Translations under genes and position numbers: made by a program
Notes under the pieces: model-generated
The model's input: only the letters and a program-made list of their open reading frames with translations
What the model was told of the DNA's origin: nothing
Database searches by the model: none
NCBI GenBank assembly: GCA_003222895.1
Contig: QHXI01000047.1
Coordinates: 1 to 32,736 of the forward strand
DNA: 32,736 bases
Reading direction: 5' to 3'
DNA from: Acidobacteriota bacterium
GTDB taxonomy: Bacteria; Acidobacteriota; Blastocatellia; Pyrinomonadales; Pyrinomonadaceae
Shown: positions 7,259 through 15,579 of the stretch, piece after piece
Position numbering within the stretch: position 1 is the first letter of the stretch
Layout: every line of letters starts with the position of its first letter

Positions 7259-8464
7259 TTACCTTACACGCGTAACAAAAGGAAAAGGTTTCGTTTGCGC
7301 GCCTCGCGTGGCGCGAGCAAGCGCGCGGCGAATCTTTTCGCTCGCACCGAACGCGCGTACGGCGACTTCGGCGAGGCCGGGAACGAATGCCGCTTTGCGC
7401 ATGAGCGAACAAATTTTCAGACGCGAATCGAAAATTTCGTGATACGCAACAGAGTAGTTCACTCGCAGTTGATGCCGGCTCATTGAATTTCCTTCGAGAG
7501 ATTTCGCGATCTCATTAGCCACCAAGGTGCCGCTTTGAAGCGCCATCAACATTCCACTTCCGGTGAACGGATCGATGAATGACGCTGCATCGCCGATTGC
7601 CAGCAGGCCAACCATCGGCGCGACTGAATGACGGCCAAAGCCTTCGAGCGAAACTGCCAACCATGGCGATTGCAGCCGCGCGTTCTGAAGCGTTTCCTTT
7701 GCGCGTTGATTCTGGCATATGACTTCACGCATAACGCGATCGGCGCTTGCGCCACACGCGCGAACGTCATGGGCCGAAGCGATGAAGCAAAGATTACTCA
7801 ACCCGTTTTCGATATTGCTCAATCCTCCATAGCCGCCGCGATAGAAGTAAATCTCGCACGCGCCTGGCGCGACGCTCGTGTTTTCCACGTGCGCTTTGAA
7901 CGCCACCATCGGCGCGCGCTCGCGTTTCGCATTCGGTTTTGAATTAAGCTGGCGCACCAGCGATCTGGAGCGGCCGGTGGCATCGATCGTAACCGCACTC
8001 AAATAGTTTGCCTGGACGCCGTTGTGCTTGATCGTAGCGCCGCGCACAGTCTCGTCTGCGACCACGAGATTTGTCACCTGAGCGTCTTCGATGACGTGCG
8101 CCCCGACATCGCTGGCGCGACGAAGCAGACACTCGTCCATCTCGGCGCGGCTTAATCCGAGCGCCACGCCGGTCGAACCGAACCATGAACTCGGCACCCG
8201 CGCGCATTTGCCGCTACGCGAATAGAAAACTGTTTCCGCGAGCTTTGCCGGACGAGCGGCGAGCATCTGATCGGCAACGCCGAGGCTTTCAAACAGCGCG
8301 ACGCATTCCGGCGAGATAAACTCACCGCACAATTTCGGTCGCGGAAACTTCTTCTGCTCAACAAGCAAAACGCGCGCGCCTCGCGATGCGAGATTGATCG
8401 CGGCGCTCGATCCGGCGGGACCGCCGCCGGCGATGATGACGTCGTAATTTGAATGTTCGGTCAT
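7259..8464 (-). CDS. FAD-dependent oxidoreductase, geranylgeranyl-reductase/FixC-like
   Basis: This 401-residue flavoprotein opens with a Rossmann FAD site, DVIIAGGGPAGSSAAINLAS (GXGXXG with a following Glu in LLVEQ). KLCGEFISPECVALFESLG is the conserved substrate-site segment of the geranylgeranyl reductase and halogenase-like group, and IDATGRSRSLV is the second FAD motif. IGDAASFIDPFTGSGMLMAL (GD motif) closes the flavin site. Relatives reduce isoprenoid or polyketide double bonds, or hydroxylate or halogenate carrier-bound substrates. It is the last gene of a minus-strand set: ketosynthase, methyltransferase, then this gene 70 nt downstream. That context suggests a tailoring role on a lipid or polyketide product. 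No tryptophan-halogenase WXWXIP motif is visible. Confidence 0.85.
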   Translation of the reverse strand: MTEHSNYDVIIAGGGPAGSSAAINLASRGARVLLVEQKKFPRPKLCGEFISPECVALFESLGVADQMLAARPAKLAETVFYSRSGKCARVPSSWFGSTGVALGLSRAEMDECLLRRASDVGAHVIEDAQVTNLVVADETVRGATIKHNGVQANYLSAVTIDATGRSRSLVRQLNSKPNAKRERAPMVAFKAHVENTSVAPGACEIYFYRGGYGGLSNIENGLSNLCFIASAHDVRACGASADRVMREVICQNQRAKETLQNARLQSPWLAVSLEGFGRHSVAPMVGLLAIGDAASFIDPFTGSGMLMALQSGTLVANEIAKSLEGNSMSRHQLRVNYSVAYHEIFDSRLKICSLMRKAAFVPGLAEVAVRAFGASEKIRRALARATRGAQTKPFPFVTRVR

Positions 8465-8534
8465 GATCGATTCGTGTCCGAACCCGGAGCGATAGCAATG
8501 GGATCCATACTCGATTAGATTGACGGTTGGGTCG

Positions 8535-9254
8535 CTACCGCTTCCCGTTCTGACACGCGCTTAAGATCAAGCGTGCCGGAAAATGCCTCTCCGCTCTCAC
8601 GTTCGATAATCCCGCCTGGTGGCCAATCGTTTCCAGTTCTTCTGGCGTCCAACTTTTCAAAATTGAAAGCGCGCCATCCTCGCGAATCAGGCGATTGTGG
8701 AGGAACAAGCGGCCAATGGTCGTGTAAAAAAAATATGCGACTGGATTGCGATGCAAATCGATCACGAAGATCCCGCGCGCTGAAACCCGCGCCATCTCGC
8801 GAACAATGTCGATCGCACCTGCGTTGTCGAAATGGTGCAGCGTCAGCGATTGAATCGCGTAATCAAACGATCTATCCGGAAACGGAAGCCGAAATCCATC
8901 GCCTCTTAACGATGCGATCTCCGGGTACTCGCGCGATTCATCAAGGATCGCTTGCGCCGATCGTTCATTCAACTCAAGACCAACCAGTGAAGCGTTTCGA
9001 TTGGTCTCGCGCGTCCATTTTGCAATCACTCGCAGCAATTCACCGGAGCCGGCGCCAACATCAAGCACCGAGAACGATTGCAATCCCGCACGTTCAATTT
9101 CTTTCAGCAACGAATCGCGCAAAGCGTCCGCATCGCCGAGCCATTCATTTACGCAACGCAACTCAACCAGACAACCTTCGTATTCTTCCGGCGTGTATGT
9201 GCCCTGGTCGATATTCTCGGGCTCGAGGCTGCGTTGGCGAAACTTTTCGAACAT
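8535..9254 (-). CDS. Class I SAM-dependent methyltransferase
   Basis: The protein has 239 residues. The SAM-binding motif I is VLDVGAGSGELLRV (about 64-77), followed by an acidic residue at the end of strand 2 (LVGLELNE), motif II/III LPFPDRSFDYAIQSLTLHHF, and the post-motif strand GIFVIDLHRNPVAYFFY. The Asn-Pro-Val-Ala stretch followed by a hydrophobic segment (AYFFYTTIGRLFLHN) suggests membrane association. This pattern is common in methyltransferases located between a polyketide synthase and a flavoprotein in Acidobacteriota and Planctomycetota. It probably O- or C-methylates the product of the neighbouring ketosynthase. The start is the ATG at 9254. It is separated from the ketosynthase by a 169-nt gap containing a long inverted repeat. 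Confidence 0.85.
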   Translation of the reverse strand: MFEKFRQRSLEPENIDQGTYTPEEYEGCLVELRCVNEWLGDADALRDSLLKEIERAGLQSFSVLDVGAGSGELLRVIAKWTRETNRNASLVGLELNERSAQAILDESREYPEIASLRGDGFRLPFPDRSFDYAIQSLTLHHFDNAGAIDIVREMARVSARGIFVIDLHRNPVAYFFYTTIGRLFLHNRLIREDGALSILKSWTPEELETIGHQAGLSNVRAERHFPARLILSACQNGKR

Positions 9255-9260
9255 GATTCA

Positions 9261-9423
9261 TCCACAGATTACGCAGATCACAAAGATGAGGAAATCAATT
9301 GCCACAAAAAGGCACAAGAAGCACGAAAGGGTATGACGGTTTCTACAGCTCTTTTCGCACCTTTTGTGCATTTTCGTGGCTGAATTTCTTTTGCCAATCG
9401 GTGTAATCTGCGTAATCTGTGGA
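9261..9423. repeat. Nested inverted repeat between ketosynthase and methyltransferase genes
   Basis: Outer arms TCCACAGATTACGCAGAT (9261-9278) and its exact complement (9406-9423) enclose imperfect inner arms: GCCACAAAAAGGCACAAG.. (9301-9329) and ..GTGCATTTTCGTGGC (9351-9380). The whole 163-bp unit can fold into a long hairpin. The sequence words are typical of dispersed intergenic repeats in this kind of genome. It abuts the ketosynthase stop codon at 9424. Confidence 0.8.
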
Positions 9424-10692
9424 CTAAACCTTCCTCACCACCAGCGCGCTGTTTTTAGATCCAAAGCCAATGCAATTGCAGAGGGCGACGCGCACATCAG
9501 CTTCTCGTGCTTCGAGCGGGACGTAGTCTAGGTCACAATCCGGGTCAGGAACGTCGAGGTTTATCGTTGGCGGGATTACGCCGGTTCGCATCGCGCATAA
9601 CGCCGCGCCCAGGCCCGCCGCACCGCTCGCGCCTTGCGGATGCCCGATCTGGGATTTGGTTGCGGACATCGGAATGCGATGTGAGTCGCAGTTCAGCGCG
9701 ATCTTCAACGCGTTCGTTTCGATCCGATCGTTCAGCAGCGTCGAGGTGCCATGTAAGTTTACGTAATCGATATCGCTGGGATTGACTCCCCCATCTTCCA
9801 TCGCCAGAGCCATCGCGCGCGCTGGTTCGTCGCCACCCTCCTGCAAACGCACGCGATGATACGCATCGCAAGTCGATCCGTAACCAATAATTTCAGCGTA
9901 GATGTCAGCGCCACGTTTCGTTGCGCGCTCGAATTCTTCCAGCACGTAAATCCACGATCCTTCGCCGAGTACCATCCCGGAACGATTGCGCGTGAAGGGC
10001 CGCGACGCGCGCTCGGGCTCATCATTCCAATCGGTAGTCAGCACGGTTAACAAATTGAAGCCGGCCAGGATACCTGGCGCGAGTGGCGCATCGACTCCGC
10101 CCGCAATCATCATCTCTTGCCGGCCCACCGCGATGTGTTGCGCCGCATAAGAGATCGCATCAGTCGAACTCGTGCATCCGGTCGAAACAACATGCGACAG
10201 ACCGTGCAGGCCGAAGGCCATCGATATTTCGCTCGACAAAGTTCCATGCGTCGCGGCGGGGATGATGTAAACGCTCGCTTTCGAATGCGAGCCGCCGTTG
10301 TACCAAATCGCGTAATGATCCTCGACGAACGGCAAACCGCCACCGCCGGTTCCAATCTCAACCCCGATTTGTTGTCGTTCTTCGATTGAAAGATTCGCAG
10401 GCGCGATGCCAGCGTCGCTAAGGGCTTCACGCGCGGCAGCCAGGACCAGCGGGACCGTGCGCGGCACGTGCTTGCGATCCTTTGGTCCCAGCTCAGCTTG
10501 CCAATCAAAGTTGCGCACCTGGGCGGCGATTTTCACGGACGAATTAGAGACATCGAATGATTCGATTCGCCGGACGCCGCTCTCGCCGTTTTGAAGACCG
10601 GCCCAAAACGCTTCCCGACCAATTCCAATTGGCGTGACGCAGCCCATGCCAGTGATGACGACACGTCTAGGAGTTTTGAACTTGCTCAGCAT
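9424..10692 (-). CDS. Beta-ketoacyl synthase, FabF/KS-alpha-like, specialised
   Basis: The protein has 422 residues from the ATG at 10692 (a TTG at 10737 would add 15 unconserved residues). It is a condensing enzyme of the thiolase fold, starting RRVVITGMGCVTPIG. The catalytic triad is complete: Cys173 in VVSTGCTSSTDAI, His314 in VNLHGTSTLLND, and Lys346/His351 in SATKSQIGHPQGASG. The nucleophile motif differs from the TACATG of housekeeping FabF, and GTGGGGLPFVEDHYAIWYNG replaces the usual segment near the acyl pocket. I therefore infer a pathway-specific synthase rather than the fatty-acid FabF. It heads a minus-strand set with a methyltransferase and a flavoprotein. No acyl carrier protein is in the window, so it must borrow one. 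Confidence 0.85.
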   Translation of the reverse strand: MLSKFKTPRRVVITGMGCVTPIGIGREAFWAGLQNGESGVRRIESFDVSNSSVKIAAQVRNFDWQAELGPKDRKHVPRTVPLVLAAAREALSDAGIAPANLSIEERQQIGVEIGTGGGGLPFVEDHYAIWYNGGSHSKASVYIIPAATHGTLSSEISMAFGLHGLSHVVSTGCTSSTDAISYAAQHIAVGRQEMMIAGGVDAPLAPGILAGFNLLTVLTTDWNDEPERASRPFTRNRSGMVLGEGSWIYVLEEFERATKRGADIYAEIIGYGSTCDAYHRVRLQEGGDEPARAMALAMEDGGVNPSDIDYVNLHGTSTLLNDRIETNALKIALNCDSHRIPMSATKSQIGHPQGASGAAGLGAALCAMRTGVIPPTINLDVPDPDCDLDYVPLEAREADVRVALCNCIGFGSKNSALVVRKV

Positions 10693-10748
10693 GCTTTTCT
10701 GACGCCGGTCCGGGGACGCCCAGCATAACACCGGCAATCATTGCCAAC

Positions 10749-10776
10749 AAAAAAGCCGGACGCGCGCCCGGCTCTT
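10749..10776 (-). terminator. Rho-independent terminator of the SPFH gene
   Basis: On the minus strand AGCCGG (10773-10768) pairs with CCGGCT (10759-10754), extended by GC pairs, and is followed by a run of T (10754-10749). It lies 22 nt past the SPFH gene stop and insulates it from the ketosynthase operon. Confidence 0.8.
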
Positions 10777-10798
10777 TTGAAAAGAAAACGAAAATCAG

Positions 10799-11863
10799 TC
10801 ATTCGACTTTCGTCCCGCAGTCGTTACAGAATTTGGCGCCGGATGGCAATTCTTTTTGGCAGTTCGAGCATTTCGCCGGCACTTGTGAAGTGCCGCAATC
10901 GCTGCAGAACTTCGCTCCCGCTTGCAACGACGCGCCGCACTTGATGCATTTCTGCGTCGATGGCGCCGCCGCCGGTTCTGAACCGCCGCGTGGTTTCATC
11001 GCATCGCTCATCGCGCCCGCCATTGCGTTGCCGACTGCGAATCCCGCGCCTAGTCCCGCGCCCAAGCCTGCGCCACCGCCCGGATTTTGGGCCGCGTCGC
11101 GCATCGCCTGCGCCGCCTCGAATTGCGTGTACTTGGCCATATCGCCGAGCACGCCCATCGACGTTCGTTTGTCCATGGCCGCTTCGACTTCCTGCGGCAG
11201 CGAAATATTCTCGACGACAAATTTAGTTAACTCCAGGCCGAGCGATTTGAATTCATCCTGAAGTTTCTGTTTCGCGAAGCCACTCAACTCGTCATAGTTC
11301 GAAGCGAGATCGAGCGCCGCGATTTTTGATTCGCCGAGCGCATCAGAAAATCCGCTGACCAGCGTTCGGCGCAACTGGCCTTCGATATCTTCAGTCACAA
11401 ATCGCGCGTTGGTGCCGGCGATCTGCTTGATCAATTCGCGTGGATCGGCGACGCGCATTGAATAGATTCCAAACGCGCGCAGACGCACCATTCCGAAATC
11501 CGTATCGCGCATCATCACTGGATTCGACGTGCCCCACTTCAAATCGGTGAACTGTTTTGTGTTGACGAAATAAACGTCAGATTTGATCGGCGAGTTGAAA
11601 CCGGTTTTCCAGGCGCCCAACTTCGACAGAATCGGAGTATTGCCGCCCTCGACGCTATAACGTCCCGGGCCGAACACGTCAGCGATTTGTCCTTCGTGAA
11701 CGAAAACGGCTGCCTGCGATTCGCGCACGATCAATTGCGCGCCGTTCTTGATTTCCTGATCGCGAACGGGAAAGCGATAAAGCATCGTGTCGCTCGAATC
11801 GTCGAGCCACTCGAGGACCTCGATGAACTGCGCGCCAGGACTAAGCCGGTCAAGAATTCCCAT
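10799..11863 (-). CDS. SPFH-domain protein with two C-terminal zinc ribbons
   Basis: This 354-residue protein has no signal peptide. Residues 1-240 are an SPFH/prohibitin-type domain of the YdjI/'virion core protein' subgroup: GAQLIVRESQAAVFVHEGQI, FGPGRYSVEGGNTPILSKL, and a long helical stretch ending near VEAAMDKRTSMGVLGDMAKY. A Gly/Ala-rich linker follows (GGGAGLGAGLGAGFAVGNAM). Two near-identical double-CXXC zinc ribbons end it: CIKCGASLQAGAKFCSDCG and CSNCQKELPSGAKFCNDCG. SPFH proteins assemble scaffolds on membranes; the ribbons may recruit partners. AAGGAG lies about 9 nt before the ATG at 11863. It has its own terminator and no cotranscribed partner, so it appears to be monocistronic. 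The exact role is unknown. Confidence 0.85.
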   Translation of the reverse strand: MGILDRLSPGAQFIEVLEWLDDSSDTMLYRFPVRDQEIKNGAQLIVRESQAAVFVHEGQIADVFGPGRYSVEGGNTPILSKLGAWKTGFNSPIKSDVYFVNTKQFTDLKWGTSNPVMMRDTDFGMVRLRAFGIYSMRVADPRELIKQIAGTNARFVTEDIEGQLRRTLVSGFSDALGESKIAALDLASNYDELSGFAKQKLQDEFKSLGLELTKFVVENISLPQEVEAAMDKRTSMGVLGDMAKYTQFEAAQAMRDAAQNPGGGAGLGAGLGAGFAVGNAMAGAMSDAMKPRGGSEPAAAPSTQKCIKCGASLQAGAKFCSDCGTSQVPAKCSNCQKELPSGAKFCNDCGTKVE

Positions 11864-11947
11864 TATCTAGTCTCCTTTGTTGACTGCCAGCTATTATACG
11901 GTGAAAGCGCGGGCGGTGTTCAATTGCGCACCTTCTTGCTTGATTAC

Positions 11948-12032
11948 CTCCCTCTCCCTCTGGGAGGGGCTTGGGGAGAGGGGCGAAGCTAGCGCGCCGT
12001 AAATCCCTCACCCTTACCCTTGCCCAGAGGGA
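11948..12032. repeat. Palindromic repeat of the CCCTCTCCC family, overlapping the vanZ 3' end
   Basis: This unit has hairpin CCTCTCCC-TCT-GGGAGGGG, a spacer containing CGTAAATCCCTCACCCT, and a second arm TGCCCAGAGGG. The same architecture, including the GTAAA-CCCTCACCCT spacer, occurs inside feoB at 26621-26711, and half a unit lies at 17397-17425. Its right part encodes the last residues of VanZ. Confidence 0.8.
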
Positions 12033-12505
12033 ATTTGGCTTGCGCTATCGTCCTGGTCCTTGCTGACGCGCGGGCCTCCGATATGCCAACGACTCGCCAG
12101 AAAACTGAGCATCGTTAACCCGCCAAAGGTATCGATCATGCTGTCATAGATCGAAGCCGTTCGCGTCGGGACAAAACTCTGATGAAACTCGTCGCTTAAC
12201 GAATACACAATCACAAAAATAAGCGACACCCAAAACCAACGGTCGCGCAGAATCTCATTTGAGGAAGTTCGAAACGCTCGCGCCGCGAGCAAAGCGAGGA
12301 TCGCGTACTCAGTAAAATGTCCTGCCTTGCGAAGGATGAAATGAATCGTGGCGAGCGTGGGCTCGCTCGCGTTTGGCAGCAACCAATGCAGCGGCCGGAC
12401 AATAAAGGCGCCAGTGTGGGATGCCGAAAGAAGATCGCTCGAACCGATGAAAATTAGGGTGGCCCAGACGATCAGTGGGCCGTAGCGTGAGACGCGATTT
12501 GTCAC
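12014..12505 (-). CDS. VanZ-family membrane protein
   Basis: The protein has 163 residues and about four membrane segments (WATLIFIGSSDLL, the TEYAILALLAARAF helix, WVSLIFVIVYSL and FGGLTMLSFLAS). VanZ hallmarks are RKAGHFTEYAILALL and SLSDEFHQSFVPTRTASIYD with a following D-x-x-G. VanZ homologues affect teicoplanin resistance in enterococci, but most bacterial members have unknown roles. The GTG start at 12505 overlaps the atpG stop by 4 nt (GTGA), so the gene is translationally coupled to the ATP synthase operon. The C-terminal 25 residues (GGPRVSKDQDDSASQIPSGQ...) are not part of the family: they are encoded by two palindromic repeat fragments, so the original end was lost. Confidence 0.85.
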   Translation of the reverse strand: MTNRVSRYGPLIVWATLIFIGSSDLLSASHTGAFIVRPLHWLLPNASEPTLATIHFILRKAGHFTEYAILALLAARAFRTSSNEILRDRWFWVSLIFVIVYSLSDEFHQSFVPTRTASIYDSMIDTFGGLTMLSFLASRWHIGGPRVSKDQDDSASQIPSGQG

Positions 12506-13380
12506 AACGCGGCGGCGCCGGAAACGATCTCGATAATCTCGCGGGTGATCGCTGCTTGTCGCACGCGGTTCATGTTGAGCGTCAGAGTTGAGATCAACTC
12601 GCCCGCATTCTTTGAAGCCGCATCCATGGCCGTCATGCGCGCGCCTTGTTCGGAAGCGATCGATTCGAGCAGCGCCCGAAAGATTTGCGTCTCAACCAGA
12701 CGCGGTAACAGCCGCGTGAAAATCTCTGCCGGTGGTTGCTCGTAAATATAGTCCTTAACTTCGTCCGGCGCCTTGTTTGGATCCTCCGTCTCAGTCGCGC
12801 GCGCAATCGGCAGCAGTTGTGCGGCCACGATGCGCTGACTCAGCACGGTTTTGAACTCGGCGAAGATTAGGAAAATCTTGTCGATTGTTTCGTCTTCAGT
12901 GAAACGCTTGATGATGTCGTCCGCGATTTCGAGTGCTTCGGAAAAGTCGACGCGGCCTTTGCCGGTCACACCTACGTACTCGCCGGCGACCGTTGCGCGA
13001 CGGCGAAAGAAATCGCGGCCTTTTCGGCCAACGGCGATGAACTCAATATTTTTGCCGGCGTTCTCTTTCAGGAATGATTGCGCGGCTTTGATCAAGTTCG
13101 CATTGAACGCGCCGCATAAACCTTTGTCGGCCGTCACGAGCACAACGAGATACTTCTCGTCTCCGCGCGCATCCAACAGCGGATGATGAAAATCCTCGGT
13201 CGTCTGCGAAGCGAGATCGGCGAGTACTGCCGCCATCTTGTTGGCGAACGGGCGCGCATTAATCACGCGATCCTGCGCGCGCCTGAGCTTCGCGGCAGAC
13301 ACCATCTTCATAGCTTTGGTGATCTGCTGCGTGTTCTTGACCGACTTAATGCGCCGGCGAATGTCTAATAAATTTGCCAT
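12502..13380 (-). CDS. atpG: F1Fo ATP synthase gamma subunit
   Basis: This 292-residue subunit forms the central rotor stalk of F1. The N-terminal helix MANLLDIRRRIKSVKNTQQI with TKAMKMVSAAKLRRAQ, and the C-terminal helix MNRVRQAAITREIIEIVSGA, are the paired coiled-coil of gamma and match the family signature. The middle Rossmann-like part is present (YLVVLVTADKGLCGAFNANL). The length is normal. It lies 42 nt after atpA in the minus-strand operon; the gap contains short AGTGAC repeats. Unusually, no atpD or atpC follows; a vanZ-like gene overlaps its stop instead. Confidence 0.97.
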   Translation of the reverse strand: MANLLDIRRRIKSVKNTQQITKAMKMVSAAKLRRAQDRVINARPFANKMAAVLADLASQTTEDFHHPLLDARGDEKYLVVLVTADKGLCGAFNANLIKAAQSFLKENAGKNIEFIAVGRKGRDFFRRRATVAGEYVGVTGKGRVDFSEALEIADDIIKRFTEDETIDKIFLIFAEFKTVLSQRIVAAQLLPIARATETEDPNKAPDEVKDYIYEQPPAEIFTRLLPRLVETQIFRALLESIASEQGARMTAMDAASKNAGELISTLTLNMNRVRQAAITREIIEIVSGAAAL

Positions 13381-13422
13381 TGAAAATCAGTGACAAGTGA
13401 CGGATGCCAAGTGACGAGAAAT
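13381..13422. repeat. Short AGTGAC direct repeats between atpA and atpG
   Basis: CAGTGACAAGTGACGGATGC and then CAAGTGACGAG give three AGTGAC words in 30 nt, the whole gap between the two genes. Confidence 0.6.
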
Positions 13423-14955
13423 CTATGCCGCCAAGGCTTGCGCGCGCTCTACCCAAACTTCCTTGAAATCTTTCAGAGACTGTTCGAGATCTTTTTGGAT
13501 CTCGTCGGTCACCGCTTTCTTCTCGCGCAGGTTCTGCAACACACCCGGATGTGAATTCTCGATAAAGCTCAGCAGTTCGCTTTCGAATTTGCGAATGTCT
13601 TCAATCGGCACATCATCGGCAAAGCCGTTGGTCGCCGACCAGATGATCAAAACCTGCTTCTCGACATCCATCGGTTGGTATTGCGGCTGCTTGAGGATTT
13701 CCGTCAGCCGCTGTCCGCGCGCGAGCTGTGCCTGTGTTGTCTTGTCGAGATCTGATCCGAACTGGGCGAAAGCTGCGAGTTCGCGATATTGGGCCAGGTC
13801 CAGGCGCAAACTGCCGGCCACCTGCTTCATTGCTTTGATCTGGGCCGCGCCGCCCACGCGCGAAACCGAATTGCCGACGTTAATTGCGGGCCGGATGCCG
13901 GCGTTGAAAAGATCGCCTTCAAGAAAGATTTGTCCATCGGTGATCGAAATCACGTTCGTCGGAATGTAGGCCGAGATGTCGCCCGCTTGCGTTTCGATTA
14001 CCGGCAGGCTGGTGAGCGAGCCAGCGCCTTTCGCATCCGATAGTTTCGCCGCTCGCTCAAGCAGACGCGAGTGCAAATAGAAAACGTCACCGGGATAAGC
14101 TTCACGGCCGGGCGGTCGTCGCAGCAGGAGAGAAATCTCGCGATACGCCGCTGCCTGTTTGGAAAGATCGTCGTAAATAGTCAAAGCATGTTGGCCGCGA
14201 TCGCGGAAGAACTCGCCCATCGCCGCCCCCGAATAGGGCGCGAGATATTGCATCGCCGCCGGGTCGGATGCAGTCGCCGCCACCACAATCGTGTAATCCA
14301 TCGCGCCAAAATCCTGAAGCGTCTTCACGATTTGCGCAATCGTCGAAGCCTTCTGGCCAATCGCCACATAGATACAAATGACATCCTTGCCGCGCTGATT
14401 GATGATCGTATCAACCGCGATTGCGGTCTTTCCGGTTTGGCGATCGCCAATGATCAGTTCGCGCTGGCCGCGACCGATTGGAACCATCGAATCGATTGCT
14501 TTCAGACCGGTCTGCAAAGGCTCTTTCACCGGCTGACGATCGACCACACCCGGAGCGATTCGCTCGACCGGGTTATATTCGTCGGTCATGATCGGGCCGC
14601 GTTCGTCGACCGGATTTCCCAGCGCGTCAACAACGCGACCGACCATTGCCTGGCCCACCGGTACCTGCATGATGCGGCCCGTGCGCTTCACGAGATCGCC
14701 TTCTTTGATCTTCTGAAAGTCGCCGAACAGCACGACCCCGACCTTGTCTTCTTCCAGGTTCAGCGCCAGCCCGCGCACGTCGTGGGGAAACTCGAGCAGC
14801 TCGACCGCCATGACTTTCTCCAGACCGTGAACTTCGGCAATGCCGTCACCGACTTTGATCACGGTGCCGACTTCGGCAACCGTGACGCCGGTTTCAAAGT
14901 TCTCGATCTGCTGGCGAATGATTTCGTTGATTTCGTTTGCTTTGATTGGTTCCAT
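13423..14955 (-). CDS. atpA: F1Fo ATP synthase alpha subunit
   Basis: This 510-residue subunit is the non-catalytic nucleotide-binding partner of beta in the F1 hexamer. The ATG at 14955 gives the usual N-terminus ([20 protein letters not shown]); the in-frame start at 14997 would add repeat-encoded residues. The Walker A motif is [10 protein letters not shown], the invariant alpha form. [20 protein letters not shown] and [20 protein letters not shown] are the Walker B and signature regions, and [17 protein letters not shown] is also conserved. The length equals the family norm. The gene lies between atpH (84-nt gap with repeats) and atpG (42-nt gap). Confidence 0.98.
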   Translation of the reverse strand: MEPIKANEINEIIRQQIENFETGVTVAEVGTVIKVGDGIAEVHGLEKVMAVELLEFPHDVRGLALNLEEDKVGVVLFGDFQKIKEGDLVKRTGRIMQVPVGQAMVGRVVDALGNPVDERGPIMTDEYNPVERIAPGVVDRQPVKEPLQTGLKAIDSMVPIGRGQRELIIGDRQTGKTAIAVDTIINQRGKDVICIYVAIGQKASTIAQIVKTLQDFGAMDYTIVVAATASDPAAMQYLAPYSGAAMGEFFRDRGQHALTIYDDLSKQAAAYREISLLLRRPPGREAYPGDVFYLHSRLLERAAKLSDAKGAGSLTSLPVIETQAGDISAYIPTNVISITDGQIFLEGDLFNAGIRPAINVGNSVSRVGGAAQIKAMKQVAGSLRLDLAQYRELAAFAQFGSDLDKTTQAQLARGQRLTEILKQPQYQPMDVEKQVLIIWSATNGFADDVPIEDIRKFESELLSFIENSHPGVLQNLREKKAVTDEIQKDLEQSLKDFKEVWVERAQALAA

Positions 14956-15039
14956 AATAGTAACGATGAACGATGAAGTAGGAATGATGAATTCCAAACG
15001 AATCGTTCATCGTTCCGCGCTCATCATTCTGCCTTGAGT
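14956..15039. repeat. Inverted GATGAACGATGA-type repeat between atpH and atpA
   Basis: AACGATGAACGAT (14962-14974) is repeated inverted as ATCGTTCATCGTT (15002-15014), and GAATGATGA (14982-14990) as TCATCATTC (15021-15029). The element fills the gap and displaces any clear atpA Shine-Dalgarno sequence. Confidence 0.7.
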
Positions 15040-15579
15040 TTAGCCTGCCATCTTTTCCTTAATCTGCTGCAACTGACTGCGCACCGATCCGTCATAAACC
15101 GTCGAGCCTATGCGCGTCACGAGTCCACCGATGATTTCCGGATCAGTAGCAAAGTCGATGCGCACGTTCTTTCCCGTCAGCTCCGCGAGCTTGTCACGTA
15201 GTTTCTGCTGGTAAGGTTGCGGAACCTCGCGAGCCGTAGTGACTGTGGCGGAGACCATGCCCGCGCGTTCGTCGAGGATCTGCGCAAACTTGCGATTGAT
15301 TTCCGCGAGATCCGTTAGCCGTTGATTCTGCAACAGCACCTTCAGAAAATTGATCGTGGTCGGACGCGGCTGGGCCATTTCGATCAGGCGGTTAAGCACT
15401 GCTCGCTTCTTGTCCAGAGCGATCGTGGGATTCGCAAATACTTCGCGCAGATTTGCGTTCGCGCGTAGCAGCTCTTCCCAAACCCTCAGTTCGTCTTGAA
15501 CTTCGGGAGCCTCGCTGCGCTGAATCACAACGTCCGCGAGCGCCGTCGCATAGCGCCGCGCCACTGTTTGCACACTCAT
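15040..15579 (-). CDS. atpH: F1Fo ATP synthase delta subunit
   Basis: This 179-residue subunit caps the F1 hexamer and binds the b/b' peripheral stalk. The N-terminal six-helix domain begins MSVQTVARRYATALADVVIQ, and the C-terminal signature reads FATDPEIIGGLVTRIGSTVY with DGSVRSQLQQIKEKM. The start overlaps the atpF stop by 4 nt (ATGA), indicating coupled translation. Confidence 0.96.
   Translation of the reverse strand: MSVQTVARRYATALADVVIQRSEAPEVQDELRVWEELLRANANLREVFANPTIALDKKRAVLNRLIEMAQPRPTTINFLKVLLQNQRLTDLAEINRKFAQILDERAGMVSATVTTAREVPQPYQQKLRDKLAELTGKNVRIDFATDPEIIGGLVTRIGSTVYDGSVRSQLQQIKEKMAG

Noticed and set aside
8573-9256. 227-codon plus-strand ORF
   Set aside because: It is antisense to the methyltransferase gene, whose SAM motifs are clear.
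9260-9268. DnaA-box-like TCATCCACA near a locus type often close to oriC
   Set aside because: It is part of the nested repeat, single, and 7.5 kb from rpmH; no box cluster or AT-rich unwinding region was seen.
14071-14976. 301-codon plus-strand ORF
   Set aside because: It is antisense to atpA, which is conserved along its length; the plus-strand translation is rich in His and Arg and matches nothing.
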